A DNA stretch of 64,000 nucleotides from Billgrantia tianxiuensis (GTDB taxonomy: Bacteria > Pseudomonadota > Gammaproteobacteria > Pseudomonadales > Halomonadaceae), in NCBI RefSeq assembly GCF_009834345.1, contig NZ_CP035042.1:124001-188000 (forward strand). Reading direction: 5' to 3'. Both the position numbers and the translations under genes were made by a program. Position 1 is the first letter of the stretch. Each line of letters starts with the position of its first letter. Below are positions 21,733 through 31,454 of this stretch, piece by piece. Under the pieces are notes generated by a model. That model did no database searches and was not told the DNA's origin. It saw nothing but the letters and a program-made list of their open reading frames with translations.

Positions 21733-22385
21733 GTTCGACCCTGATCTTTCGCAGTGTGCCGTGGCTGGCGCTGGCCACAAGCATGGCCCTGAATGCCTCC
21801 GCCCAGGCCGATACCGCGTCCGAGACGCTGGTGAGGCAGGCGCATGAATGTGTCGCGCTCGAATCGCGCCTGGAGCGGCTGGGCTGCTACGACGCCCTGT
21901 TCCAGGCCCGGGCCGAGGCCCCGGTGACGGATGACCCGCGCCCCGCGCTGTGGCACGCCGTCAACGCCCAGGAGGCCGAACGTGGCGACGACGACATGGG
22001 CTTGCTGGTACGCGAGGACGCCGCCGGCGTGCGGATCAGCGTGCCGGCGCTGGGTAGCGTGCCGCCGCGTCCGCAACTGGTAATGGCCTGCGAGAAGACC
22101 ATCACCCGCTTTCAGCTTCACCTGCCCCAGGCGCTGCATGCACCGCGGGTACAGGTCCGCATGCGTGCCGGCGCGCGCGAGCTGGAGCAGACCTGGCAGG
22201 CCCGTGACGGAGGTTATGTCGTCAGCGGCGGCAGGGGGCTGCCGGCCATCGCCACGCTGCAGCAGCTGTTGGATGCCGACGAACTGACGTTCTCCAGCGA
22301 CCAGGCCACGCTCGACGGCCTGCGCTTCGAGGTCGCCGGGCTGCGCCAGGCGATCCAGCCGCTGCGCGACGCCTGTCGCTGGTGA
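21729..22385 (+). CDS. vasI: T6SS-associated protein VasI/TagO
   Basis: A 218-residue periplasmic protein. The ATG at 21729 overlaps the vasH stop codon (ATGA). A signal peptide (residues 1-27, ending ASAQA) precedes the family motif CVALESRLERLGCYDALFQ, with two cysteines nine residues apart that probably form a disulfide, and later VMACEKTITRFQL and LRDACRW. This matches the VCA0118/VasI family found immediately after vasH in V. cholerae-type clusters. Its role in secretion is accessory and not precisely known. Confidence 0.85.
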
Positions 22386-22392
22386 GGTGAGC

Positions 22393-23822
22393 ATGCGCAT
22401 CGTCAACGAGACACAGCTGGAAAAGGTGCTGGCCGCGCTGCCTCCGGAGGGCGTCGGCAGGCCCGTCGACGACAGCGGCGACTACGCCTGGCTCGACGAA
22501 GAGATGATGAAGATCGGCTCGCTGCAGCATGGCGGCGTCGACTGGGAGGGGGCCGAGACCCGCGCGGTGAGGCTGTTGAGCACTACCGGCAAGGACCTCA
22601 AGGTGCTGGGCCACCTGCTGCACTGCCTGCAACGCGGCGGCGATGGCGTGCGCTTCGCCCTGTCGCTGCGCCTGCTGTCAGGCAGCCTCGAGCAGTGGTG
22701 GGAAACCGCTTACCCCTATGGCGGCGTCAAGGGAGCGCGGTTGCGGCCGCGGCTGTTCCAGCAGTTCTCCCAACGTGCCCTGGCGCTGGCCACTGCGCTC
22801 GATTTCGACAATGCCGCCGACGAGCACCAGGCCTGCGAGGCCGCCCTCGAGGCGCTGCTGGAAGCGGCCAGGACTCGCGAACTGCCGGATGAAGCGCTGG
22901 TGGACCTGCAGCGGCAACTGCGCCAGGCGCGCCCCGCCAGGCCGCTGCCGAGGCGGTGCCGTCAGCCCCCAGCGGGCAGGCTGCCAGCGCTGGGCCAGCC
23001 ACGGCGGGCGCTGCGGCTGCCAAGCTGCCCGAGATGCGCCTGGAGGCTGGCAACGAGCGCGGCAATCGCCAGGCGCTGTTGAAGATGGCCGATTTTCTCA
23101 GCGAACAGGGCATCGGTGATCCGCTCGGCTACCGGCTGAGGCGCCATGCCATCTGGCACGCTATCCAGGCGCTGCCGGCTACCCGCGACGGCGTGCGCTC
23201 CGAGCTGGCGCCGCCTTCCGCCGATCGCGTGGCGGAGTATCGCGAGGCGCTGACCCGAGGTGCCGATGTGGCGTTGTGGCAGCGTATCGAGAACAGCCTG
23301 GCCGTCAGCCCCTATTGGCTCGAGGGGCACCGCCTCAGTGCCAGCGCCGCCGAGCGTCTCGGTCATCCGCGCTGCGCCGCGGCCATTCGCGACGAGGCGA
23401 GCCGCTTCGTCGAGCGCCTGCCCGGCATCGAGTCGCTGACCTTCAACGATGGCAGCGCTTTCGTCGACGACGAGACCCGCCACTGGCTGCAGGCCGTGCC
23501 GGCCGGTGCCGCGGCAGGGGGCCAGGAGGGCGGCGGCGACCCCTGGCAGGAGGGGCTGGCCGAAGCCCGCGAGAGGCTGGCTTCGGAGGGTCTGGAGGCG
23601 GCCCTGGCGGGCCTCGACCGTGGCCTGGCCCAGGCCCGCTCGCCACGCGAGGTCGCCTACTGGCGGTTGGCCAGCGCCGACCTGCTGCGCGATGCCGGGC
23701 TGGCAGCGCTGGCTGGCCAGCACTATCGCGCGGTACGCGAGTCGCTGGCCGGGCTTGGCCTCGAACAATGGGAGCCGGCGCTGCTCAAGCGCCTCGAACG
23801 CGCGGTGGAGAAGGCCAAATGA
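22393..23822 (+). CDS. tssA: T6SS TssA-family protein, VasJ type (apparent -1 frameshift)
   Basis: An N-terminal ImpA_N domain (DDSGDYAWLDEEMMKIGSLQHGGVDWEGAE, LLSTTGKDLKVLGHLLHCLQRGG, WWETAYPYGG) is followed by an Ala/Pro linker in which one C has been lost (22936-22938). It resumes in the next frame with EAVPSAPSGQ and the VasJ-type C-terminal domain (GYRLRRHAIWHAIQALPATRDG, SPYWLEGHRLSASAAERLG). Joined length is about 476 residues. The start is ATG 22393; a GTG at 22387 is in frame. TssA proteins cap and prime tail tube and sheath polymerisation. The stop codon overlaps the start of a 30-residue ORF. Confidence 0.88.
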
Positions 23823-23911
23823 ACACGATCCGATCGCAGCATGACGGGCGCCGCGGCGTGCCCGCCAGCAACCCCAACAACATCACCATCATCGACAGGG
23901 ACGAGGGCTAA
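23819..23911 (+). CDS. 30-residue ORF coupled between tssA and tssM
   Basis: An ATG overlapping the tssA stop (ATGA) opens a 30-codon frame that ends five bases before the tssM start. The peptide begins MNTIRSQHDGRRGVP and ends NNITIIDRDEG; it is polar with no membrane span. Perfect translational coupling on both sides favours expression. It could equally be a relic of a longer gene or a leader setting up tssM translation. I recognise no family. Confidence 0.35.
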   Translation: MNTIRSQHDGRRGVPASNPNNITIIDRDEG

Positions 23912-23916
23912 GGCTC

Positions 23917-26900
23917 ATGTGGAAAAGTGTGAAGTCCGGTCTGAGTCGCTGGGTTCCCGGCGCCTCTCGGGCAGAAAGCAACGCCAACCTGGCCAAGGCA
24001 CACGGCAACAAGGCCCAGGGTATCGGCAAGAAGGCGAGCAAGCTTACCGCCGTGCTCTGGTGGCTGCTGCTGGCCGCCCTGGTAGTCGCCATCTGGTGGC
24101 TGGGCCCGATGTGGCAGGTGCGCGACAGCTACCCGCTGGCGCCTTGGCTCAATCGCCTGCTCGCCACCCTGGCCTTGGCCACGCTGGTGGCCGTGGTGTG
24201 GGGCGTCCGCCTGGCGCGTCGGCTGCGTGAGGTAAACGACGAGCGCCACCACAACGAACAGTTGCAGCTCGACCCGGTGCTGGCTCAGGTGGAGCAGCAG
24301 GAAGCGACCCTCAATGCCACACTGCGCGAGTTGCTCGACAATCTCGGTGCCGGCCCCGGGGCGCGCTACAAGCTGCCCTGGTATCTGGTGATGGGCGTGG
24401 AGAACGCCGGCAAGACCAGCCTGATCAACCGCTCCGGTCAGAACTTCTCGCTGACCCACGTGATGAAGGCCTCCGGCCAAGGCAAGAAGCAGGGCCAATA
24501 CGGCTTCGACTGGTGGATCGGCGACAAGGCAGTGCTGATCGACCCCGACGGCGAGCTGCTGACCCAGGGGGCGCTGGAAGCCGAAGGCGGCGAGACCCAG
24601 GAGCCCCAGCGCCGGCTATGGGATCACTTCGTCGACTGGCTGGAGCGCAACCGCGCCCAGCGTCCGTTGGACGGCGTGGTACTGGTGCTCGACCTGGTGC
24701 GCTTGAGCGATGCCAGGGTGGCGGTGCGCAAGGCCTACGCCTCGCTGCTGCGCGCGCGTCTGCGCGAGCTGATGGAACGCCACGGCGCGCGCCTGCCGGT
24801 CTACGTCACCTTCAGCAAGATGGACCTGCTGCACGGCTTCGACGACTTCTTCCGCCACTATTCCCGCGCCGCACGCCGCGCACCGCTGGGTTTCACCTTC
24901 AGCCCTGAAAGCATCGAGCGCGTCGACCAGTGGGCCGATGAGTTCGCCACCTCCTACGACGCCATGCTCGAGCGGCTCAACCGCAGCCTGCCCACGCTGC
25001 TGGCCGAGTGCCGCGACCGCGAGGAGCGTGAATCGGTGTTCCGCTTCGTACGCCAGCTCGCCGGCCTGCGCGACGTGCTGCTCGGCTTCCTGCGCGAGGC
25101 GCTCTCCAGCGACCGCTACTCCACGGCGGCCATGGTGCGCGGCACCTACTTCACCTCGGTCTACCAGCAAGGCGTACCGGAGGATCCCTTCGTCGACGCT
25201 GCCGCGCGCCGCTACGGCATGACCGACACCACCCAGCCGGCCCACCGTGCCGCGCGCAGTGCGCTCTACTTCACCGAGGAGCTGTTCGAGAAGGTGATCT
25301 ACCCCGAGGCGGGGTTGGCCGGCGATAACGCCCGTGCTGCCCGCCATCGGCGTCGCCTGCGGCGTACCAGCGCCTTCGCCTGCCTGCTGGCCGGGCTGGC
25401 GCTGGTGGGCGGCTGGAGCCACTTCTACCAGAAGAACACCCAAGCCCTGGCGGCGGTGGAGGAGAAGGCCGAGGCCTTCCTCGCCGCCCAGCCCGACGAA
25501 CTGCGTAGCGACGACCCGACCGGCTATGCGCTGCTGGAGCCCCTCGACCGGCTACGTGCCGCGACCCTGGAGTTCGGCGACTACCGCGAACACCTGCCGT
25601 GGCTGGCCGACATGGGCCTCTACCAGGGCCACGCGGTGGGCCGCGAGGTGGAGGACGCCTACCTGGCGATGCTGAGCTATCATTTCCTGCCCTCGTTGAT
25701 GATCGGCATCATGGACGACATGAACCGTGCCGAGGCGGGCAGCAACGACAAGCTCGCCCTGCTGCGCGTGCTGCGCATGATGTCCGACGCCAGCGGGCGC
25801 CAGCCCGAACGGGTCCAGGAGTTCATGGCGCGGCGCTGGCAGCGCGACTTCCCCCAGCGCGGCAGCGTGCAGGAGCGGTTGCTCGACCACCTTGCCTACG
25901 CCATGGCCCACACCGACCTCGAAGGCCGGGTGGCGAAGGGCGATCGTCACGCCGAGCGAGCCATGGCGGCACTGCGCGGTAGCCTGCGGGCTGCCCAGGA
26001 GGAGCTTGCCCGCCAGCCCATGGACGAGCGCGTCTATGCCACACTCAAGGCCAACAGCGGTAGCCGCAGTGGGGCGGCGCTCGACCTGCACCAGGGCGTC
26101 GGTCCCTCCTTCAACGCCGTGTTCATGGCCCGCGACGACGAACTGGAGCGCCTGCGCCTGCCCACCTTGCTGACCCGCGATGGCTTCGAGGGCTATTTCC
26201 TCAAGGAGATCGAGCAGGCCACCGAGCTGGCGCTGATCGACCTCTGGGTACTGGGCCAGCGTGACGACATCGCCTTCAGCGCCGCCGACGAGCGTCAGCT
26301 GCGCGATGCCCTGCACGAGCGCTACGTCGGCGACTATCACGTGACCTGGCGCCAGGTACTCGATGACCTCTACCTGGTGCCGCTGCCCGACATCGACCAG
26401 GCCGTGGTGGTGGCCGATACCTTGCTGGGCGCCAGCCGGCCGCTGGATCGACTGCTTGGTGAAGTGGCCCACCATACCCGGCTCTATCCCGAGCTGCCGG
26501 CAGACGACGAGGTGGCGCGTCAGGCGCTGGAGCGCTCGCCGCGCTACCGCCTGGCCGGCGAGATCGAACGCAACTTCCGCGACCTCAACGGTCTGCTCGA
26601 TGCCCGCGGCGACAACCCTGCCGCCATCGCCGAGATCAAGGTGGCCATCGGCGAGCTGCGCGACTACCTGCGTCAGGTACAGGGCGCCAGTGACCCGGGC
26701 CGGGCGGCCTTCGTCAGCGCCCGCGACCGCCTGGCGCTGCGCGGCGGCGATCCCATCCATAACCTCAAGCGCATCGCCGAGAACACCCCGGCCCCGGTGG
26801 ATCGCATGCTCGAGAGCCTGGCCGACCAGAGTTGGCAGCTGATGATGGCCAGCGCCATTCGCCACCTCGAGCACCAGTGGCTCGACGAGGTAGTGGCGCC

Positions 26901-27588
26901 CTACCAGGAGCGTCTGGCGGGCCGCTATCCGCTGGTGCCCAGCGCCTCGCGTGAGGTGGCCCTGAACGACTTCGAGGCCTTCTTTGCCGCCGGCGGCATC
27001 CTCGATCGTTTCTATCAGGACAACCTGCGGCCCTTCATCGAAGAGGCCCCCGAGTATCTGGTCGATGCCGAGGGCAATCCGCTGCTGCGCGACAGTGTGT
27101 TCACCGCCATCCAGCGCGCCGAGCAGATCCGCCAGGCCTACTTCGGTCGCGACGGTGTGCTCGACGTGGAGTTTGCCCTGGAGCCGGTGAGCCTGAGCCC
27201 CGACAAGCGCCGCAGCGTGATCAATATCGACGGTCAGATCATCGACTACGCCCACAGCGCCAGCTCGCGGGTCTCGATGATCTGGCCCAACGCCCTGCGC
27301 GGCGGCAACGAGAGCCGCATTACCCTGGTGCCGAGCCAGGTCAACCGCTCGCCGCGCAGCCTCAGCCGCGACGGCGCCTGGGCCTGGTTCCGCCTGCTCG
27401 ACGAGGCGGAGATCACCAGTGCCAGCGAGCGCGACCTGGAGCTGCGCTTCCAGGTCGACGGCGGCTCGGCGCGCTACCGGCTCTACGCCACCGGCTCGCG
27501 CAACCCCTTCACCCGTCCGTTGGTCGCCGGCTTCCAACTGCCCACTGCGCTGTATGCCGAAGGAGGCTTCGATGTGGGCAGCCTTTAA
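23917..27588 (+). CDS. tssM: T6SS inner-membrane core protein TssM (IcmF family)
   Basis: A 1223-residue protein. Two N-terminal transmembrane helices (LWWLLLAALVVAIWWLGPM and LLATLALATLVAVVWGVRLA, residues about 45-105) flank the membrane. A cytosolic NTPase-like domain follows with Walker A GVENAGKTSL near residue 160, then YVTFSKMDLLHGFDDFF. A third helix (TSAFACLLAGLALVGGW, about residue 490) leads to the long periplasmic IcmF/DUF1215 region ending in the C-terminal TssJ-binding domain. TssM spans the envelope as the core of the TssJLM complex. Length is normal (1100-1200). Its last codons overlap the start of the GNAT gene. Confidence 0.95.
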   Translation: MWKSVKSGLSRWVPGASRAESNANLAKAHGNKAQGIGKKASKLTAVLWWLLLAALVVAIWWLGPMWQVRDSYPLAPWLNRLLATLALATLVAVVWGVRLARRLREVNDERHHNEQLQLDPVLAQVEQQEATLNATLRELLDNLGAGPGARYKLPWYLVMGVENAGKTSLINRSGQNFSLTHVMKASGQGKKQGQYGFDWWIGDKAVLIDPDGELLTQGALEAEGGETQEPQRRLWDHFVDWLERNRAQRPLDGVVLVLDLVRLSDARVAVRKAYASLLRARLRELMERHGARLPVYVTFSKMDLLHGFDDFFRHYSRAARRAPLGFTFSPESIERVDQWADEFATSYDAMLERLNRSLPTLLAECRDREERESVFRFVRQLAGLRDVLLGFLREALSSDRYSTAAMVRGTYFTSVYQQGVPEDPFVDAAARRYGMTDTTQPAHRAARSALYFTEELFEKVIYPEAGLAGDNARAARHRRRLRRTSAFACLLAGLALVGGWSHFYQKNTQALAAVEEKAEAFLAAQPDELRSDDPTGYALLEPLDRLRAATLEFGDYREHLPWLADMGLYQGHAVGREVEDAYLAMLSYHFLPSLMIGIMDDMNRAEAGSNDKLALLRVLRMMSDASGRQPERVQEFMARRWQRDFPQRGSVQERLLDHLAYAMAHTDLEGRVAKGDRHAERAMAALRGSLRAAQEELARQPMDERVYATLKANSGSRSGAALDLHQGVGPSFNAVFMARDDELERLRLPTLLTRDGFEGYFLKEIEQATELALIDLWVLGQRDDIAFSAADERQLRDALHERYVGDYHVTWRQVLDDLYLVPLPDIDQAVVVADTLLGASRPLDRLLGEVAHHTRLYPELPADDEVARQALERSPRYRLAGEIERNFRDLNGLLDARGDNPAAIAEIKVAIGELRDYLRQVQGASDPGRAAFVSARDRLALRGGDPIHNLKRIAENTPAPVDRMLESLADQSWQLMMASAIRHLEHQWLDEVVAPYQERLAGRYPLVPSASREVALNDFEAFFAAGGILDRFYQDNLRPFIEEAPEYLVDAEGNPLLRDSVFTAIQRAEQIRQAYFGRDGVLDVEFALEPVSLSPDKRRSVINIDGQIIDYAHSASSRVSMIWPNALRGGNESRITLVPSQVNRSPRSLSRDGAWAWFRLLDEAEITSASERDLELRFQVDGGSARYRLYATGSRNPFTRPLVAGFQLPTALYAEGGFDVGSL

Positions 27589-28150
27589 GCGCCTGCTCGG
27601 AGGCGAACGCCAGAACGCGACGCCTGCCGTCGACGCGGAAGAGGCGACGAAGGGGCTGGAGGCGGCTTCGATGGAGGACATCGAAGGCTTTCTCGAGGCC
27701 GCCCGGCGTGCCGATGCCAAGGGGCACTCGCCTTGGGTGCTGCGCGACGAGTCCCGCCTGGCCACGCTGCGTCGGGCGCTGGAGTTCACCGTTCAGCACG
27801 GCCAGTGGCTGCAGCGTGACGACGGCAGCATCGCCCGCTGGCAGGGCCGGCTGCTCAAGCTGCGCCACGGTGAAGGGCCCACCCTCGGCATGCTGCTGGC
27901 GTGCCGACCGGATGATGAAGCCGCCTGGCAGCTGCGCTTCTTCTTCGTCGAGCCGGAATGGCAGGGCAGCGGCCACGGCGCCCGCCTGCTGCTGGCCGCG
28001 CGTCGCAGCCTGAACGGCGTACCGCTGCATGCGCGGCTGCCCCTGGCGTGCCAGGCGGCGGTACGCAGCCTGGAACAGGCCGGCTTTACGCGCATGTACG
28101 TCAACGCCTACGAGGTGGCCAGCTTCGAGGCGCCCGCCGAGTGGGACTAG
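27572..28150 (+). CDS. GNAT-family acetyltransferase-like protein within the T6SS operon
   Basis: A 192-residue protein starting at ATG 27572, overlapping the tssM end by 17 bases. Residues 100-180 fit a GNAT fold: a beta strand WQLRFFFVEPEWQGSGHGARLLLAARR carries the acetyl-CoA pyrophosphate loop (Q-x-x-G-x-G/A pattern, QGSGHG), and AAVRSLEQAGFTRMYVN matches the end of the domain. The N-terminal 50 residues are charged. Such a gene is not part of the T6SS core. Acetylation of a T6SS component or effector, or a free-standing modification role, are guesses. PAAR follows 22 bp downstream. Confidence 0.6.
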   Translation: MWAAFKRLLGGERQNATPAVDAEEATKGLEAASMEDIEGFLEAARRADAKGHSPWVLRDESRLATLRRALEFTVQHGQWLQRDDGSIARWQGRLLKLRHGEGPTLGMLLACRPDDEAAWQLRFFFVEPEWQGSGHGARLLLAARRSLNGVPLHARLPLACQAAVRSLEQAGFTRMYVNAYEVASFEAPAEWD

Positions 28151-28172
28151 GCCAGGAACAGGAGAACGCTAG

Positions 28173-28460
28173 ATGGGACGCAAACTCGTACTCGTAGGTG
28201 ACATCGGCACCGACCACGATGGTTTTCCGCCGACGCCAGTCACCGCCGGCAGTCCGACCGTGCTGATCGACGGCAAGCCGGCAGCGCGCCTGGGCGACCC
28301 CCTGGCGCCACACGACAAGCCCAAGCATCCACCGCATCCGCGTGCCATTGCCGAAGGCTCCGGCACTATCCTGATCGACGGCAAGCCGGCGGCACTCACC
28401 GGCCATGCGGTGGACTGCGGTGGCGTGGTGATCGGCTCCGCCAGCGGGGAGGGCAGCTGA
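28173..28460 (+). CDS. PAAR-domain spike tip protein
   Basis: A 95-residue protein with the PAAR pattern: GDIGTDHDGFPPTPVTAGSPTVLIDGKPAARLGDPLAPHD and a second similar repeat GSGTILIDGKPAALTGHAVDCGGVVIGS. His and Cys residues likely bind the zinc that sharpens the tip. PAAR caps the VgrG trimer and carries effectors. No extension toxin domain is present. It is followed one base later by vgrG, so the tip is co-produced with its spike. Confidence 0.92.
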   Translation: MGRKLVLVGDIGTDHDGFPPTPVTAGSPTVLIDGKPAARLGDPLAPHDKPKHPPHPRAIAEGSGTILIDGKPAALTGHAVDCGGVVIGSASGEGS

Positions 28461-28461
28461 C

Positions 28462-30549
28462 ATGGCCAACCAGACCGGACTTCAGTTCACCCTTGCGCTC
28501 GCCGGGGCCGAAACGGCCGAGCTGGCGGTGATCGACTTCACCCTGGAGGAGGCGCTTTCCGCGCCCTTCACCCTCACGCTGCGCTTCGCCAGCCGCGATG
28601 GCAGCCTCTCCGCCACCGAGCTGCTCGACCGCCCGGTGAGCCTGACCATCTGGCAGGACGGCGAGGCGCTGCGCCGGGTACACGCCATCGTCACCGAGTT
28701 CGGCCGTGGCGATCGCGGCCACCGCCGCACGATCTACTCGCTGGTCGCCCGCCCCGCGCTGTGGCGCCTTGGCCTGCGCCACAACTCGCGCATCTTCCAG
28801 GAGGTCTCGCCGCTCACGGTCATCAATACCCTGTGCGACGAGCTCGGCCTCACCGACGTGGCCTTCGCCGTCACCCGCGAGCTGCAGCAAAGAGAGTTCC
28901 TGGTGGAGTACCGGGAAACCGATCTCGCCTTCGTCGAGCGTCTGGCCGCCGAGGAGGGGCTGTTCTACTTTCATGAATTCGAAGATGCGCCGAACGGCGC
29001 TCACCGCCTGGTGTTCGCCGACGCGCCCCAGGTGCTGGCCCACCTGGGCGAGCGTACCTACCACGGTCGCGCCGGCGGCACCCCGCCGAGCCGCCACGTG
29101 CGCAAGCTCGAGCAGCTCGCCCGGGTCGCCCCGGCCTCTGTCACGCTCAAGGACTACTCGTTCAAGAACCCGGCCTACGCGCAGCTCCACGAGCAGGTGG
29201 AAAATGAACTCGAGGCCCATGGTCAGCGAGAGGACTACGAGCATTTCGATTATCCCGGGCGCTACAAGGCCGACGCCTCCGGCCAGGCCTTCACCCGCAT
29301 TCGCCTCGAACACCTGAGAAACGACGCCCTGACCTGCGCCGCCGAGAGCGACCTGCCCGAGCTCGCCCCGGGGGTCAAGTTCACCCTCACCGACCACGAC
29401 CTCAGTGAACTCAACCGCGACTGGCAGGTAGTGAAGGTCAAGCACACCGGCAGCCAGCCCCAGGCCCTGGAAGAAGACGGTGTCACGCAGAGTGATGCGG
29501 CCGGCATGGGCCTGCGGGGGCGGGCAGGCTCGGAAGCCGTGACCAAGTTCGACAACGAACTGATCCTCACCCCCGCCGACCGCGCCTGGCGCCCCACGCC
29601 CAACCCCAAGCCCCGTGTCGACGGCCCGCAGATCGCCTTCGTCGTCGGCCCCGAGGGCGAAGAGATCCACTGCGACGAGCACGGCCGGGTCAAGGTGCAG
29701 TTCCCCTGGGATCGCTACGCCGAGCCTGACGAAACCGCCAGCGCCTGGGTGCGCGTCAGTCAGGGCTGGGCCGGCGGCGGCTACGGCAGCATGGCAATTC
29801 CGCGGATTGGGCATGAGGTGGTGATTTCGTTCCTCGAGGGCGATCCCGACCAGCCGCTGATCACCGGGCGCACCTACCACGCGGTGAATACACCGCCCTA
29901 CGCGCTGCCCGAGCATAAGACGCGCACCGTCATCCGCACCCAGAGTCACAAAGGCGAAGGATTTAACGAACTTCGCTTCGAGGACCAGGCCGGCGAAGAG
30001 CAGATCTGGCTCCACGCCCAGAAGGACCTGGAGTTGCTGACCCACAACGACCGCACCGAAGAGATCGGCCACGACAGCTTCCTCACCGTGCACCACGACC
30101 GCGTCGGCGAGATCTACGCCGACGATCACCTGACGGTACACGGCAGCCGCCACACCCAGATCGACGGCGACGATCACCTGATCGTCGACGCCAGCCGTCA
30201 CGAGAAATACGGCCGCGCCCAGCTCGTCGAGGCCGGCCAGGAGATCCACCACAAGGCGGGCATGAAGGTGGTGATCGAAGCCGGCGCCGAGATCACCCTC
30301 AAGGCCGGAGGCAGCTTCGTCAAGCTCGACCCCAGCGGCGTCACCATCGTCGGCAGTCAGGTCAAGATCAACTCCGGAGGCAGCCCCGGCTCCGGTTCCG
30401 GCCAGGCCGCCCAGGCACCGGCGCTGCCGCGGGAGGCGGAAGCGGCGCCCCAGGCCCCGCGCATTGAGCCGCCGCGGCAAGAAGCAGCGCTACGTCAGGA
30501 GATGGCACTGACGCAGCCCTGTAAGCCGCTCGCTGATAGTCAAGGATAA
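28462..30549 (+). CDS. vgrG: T6SS spike protein VgrG (TssI)
   Basis: A 695-residue spike protein. The N-terminal gp27-like region (FTLEEALSAPFTLTLRFASRDG; SRIFQEVSPLTVINTLCDELGL; EFLVEYRETDLAFVERLAAEEGLFYFHEF) is followed by the gp5-like OB fold (HCDEHGRVKVQFPWDRYAEPDETASAWVRVSQGWAGGGYGSMAIPRIGHEVVISFLEGDPDQPLITGRTYH) and the repetitive beta-helix (EIGHDSFLTVHHD, DDHLTVHGSRHTQIDGDDHL). The last 70 residues are a Gly/Ser/Pro/Ala-rich tail that probably contacts the downstream DUF4123 adaptor. No enzymatic extension is seen. The order PAAR-VgrG-DUF4123-effector is the classic delivery module. Confidence 0.96.
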   Translation: MANQTGLQFTLALAGAETAELAVIDFTLEEALSAPFTLTLRFASRDGSLSATELLDRPVSLTIWQDGEALRRVHAIVTEFGRGDRGHRRTIYSLVARPALWRLGLRHNSRIFQEVSPLTVINTLCDELGLTDVAFAVTRELQQREFLVEYRETDLAFVERLAAEEGLFYFHEFEDAPNGAHRLVFADAPQVLAHLGERTYHGRAGGTPPSRHVRKLEQLARVAPASVTLKDYSFKNPAYAQLHEQVENELEAHGQREDYEHFDYPGRYKADASGQAFTRIRLEHLRNDALTCAAESDLPELAPGVKFTLTDHDLSELNRDWQVVKVKHTGSQPQALEEDGVTQSDAAGMGLRGRAGSEAVTKFDNELILTPADRAWRPTPNPKPRVDGPQIAFVVGPEGEEIHCDEHGRVKVQFPWDRYAEPDETASAWVRVSQGWAGGGYGSMAIPRIGHEVVISFLEGDPDQPLITGRTYHAVNTPPYALPEHKTRTVIRTQSHKGEGFNELRFEDQAGEEQIWLHAQKDLELLTHNDRTEEIGHDSFLTVHHDRVGEIYADDHLTVHGSRHTQIDGDDHLIVDASRHEKYGRAQLVEAGQEIHHKAGMKVVIEAGAEITLKAGGSFVKLDPSGVTIVGSQVKINSGGSPGSGSGQAAQAPALPREAEAAPQAPRIEPPRQEAALRQEMALTQPCKPLADSQG

Positions 30550-30551
30550 AC

Positions 30552-31454
30552 ATGGTCATGGCTGCACTTCCCATCGGTGTACCACCGATGAATGCTGACA
30601 TTGCAGAGGGGAAATACTACCTGCTGCTTGATGGCATAAAGCTTGAACCCTTGGAGCGGTGGCTTTATGAGCGTCTCGACGATCCAGTGTATGAACTGAT
30701 CTATCTGGATACGCCTTTGGCCGAATGTCGCCGGATATCGCCTTGCCTGGTGAGGCTCGATAAAGGCATCCCCGTATGGGAGGCGTTTATCGAGAATGGT
30801 GTAAAGGACGGCTGGGGTTGGCTGATGGCGAGTGCTGCACCGCAGGAAGATGTGGTAGCGCATTTGCGCTGGCTGCTGTTTGTCGAGCATCCACTGACGG
30901 GCGAGCAAATACTGCGTGTGGCCTCTCCAGAAGTCATGAAATGTTTGCTCGAAGCTGAGCCACAACCGGCAGCGAGTGCCTTGCTAGGGGAACTCGATGC
31001 GCTGTGGTTGCCCACCCATGAGGATGGCGAAGTCGCCTGGTGGTACCTTGTCAATGCTCGCCAGGGGCCTGTGCCACGCGATGCCCGCTTTGTTCTGCAA
31101 CAGGCCCATCTCGATTCGCTGAGTCGTATTGCGTGGCAACGCTTTGCCGAGGAGCTTGCTCGACACTTACAGACGTTCTTCGTCAACGGCCCGCTACTGA
31201 GTCAATACGGTACTGCGATAACCGCGGCCAAGCAGGTGATTGCCGCCACGCAGGAACTGAGCTTTTCCGGTCGGCGTGCCCATTACTACATGGCCAATGT
31301 TCTGGGCGCTCACGGGCATGATGCCTTGGATGAACAGACCATGCCCACCGTGGCGAAGCTTTTGACTCAGCCCGATGGTCGGCCACCGATGGAACGGCTC
31401 AAGATCGCCGCTGCAGAGGCGCAGCGATTGGCGCACAGGAGAAAGCATGCATGA
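30552..31454 (+). CDS. DUF4123-type T6SS effector adaptor (Tap/TEC-like)
   Basis: A 300-residue protein starting 2 bp after vgrG. The first 140 residues match the DUF4123 adaptor pattern: YYLLLDGIKLEPLERWLYERLDDPVYELIYLDTPLAECRRISPCLVRL, then WGWLMASAAPQEDVVAHLRWLLFVEHPLTGEQILRVASPEVM. DUF4123 proteins load a cognate effector onto VgrG and are not secreted. The remaining C-terminal half is helical. Overlap of its end with the effector start (4 bases) supports pairing with the VasX-like protein. Codon use is less GC-rich than in the core genes, as common for effector modules. Confidence 0.85.
   Translation: MVMAALPIGVPPMNADIAEGKYYLLLDGIKLEPLERWLYERLDDPVYELIYLDTPLAECRRISPCLVRLDKGIPVWEAFIENGVKDGWGWLMASAAPQEDVVAHLRWLLFVEHPLTGEQILRVASPEVMKCLLEAEPQPAASALLGELDALWLPTHEDGEVAWWYLVNARQGPVPRDARFVLQQAHLDSLSRIAWQRFAEELARHLQTFFVNGPLLSQYGTAITAAKQVIAATQELSFSGRRAHYYMANVLGAHGHDALDEQTMPTVAKLLTQPDGRPPMERLKIAAAEAQRLAHRRKHA

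Noticed and set aside
28396..30480. 694-codon open frame antisense to vgrG, and similar long antisense frames at 25552-27789 and 15142-16983
   Set aside because: They lie wholly opposite conserved T6SS genes. Long antisense frames are expected in GC-rich coding DNA, and the translations look low-complexity with no family motifs.
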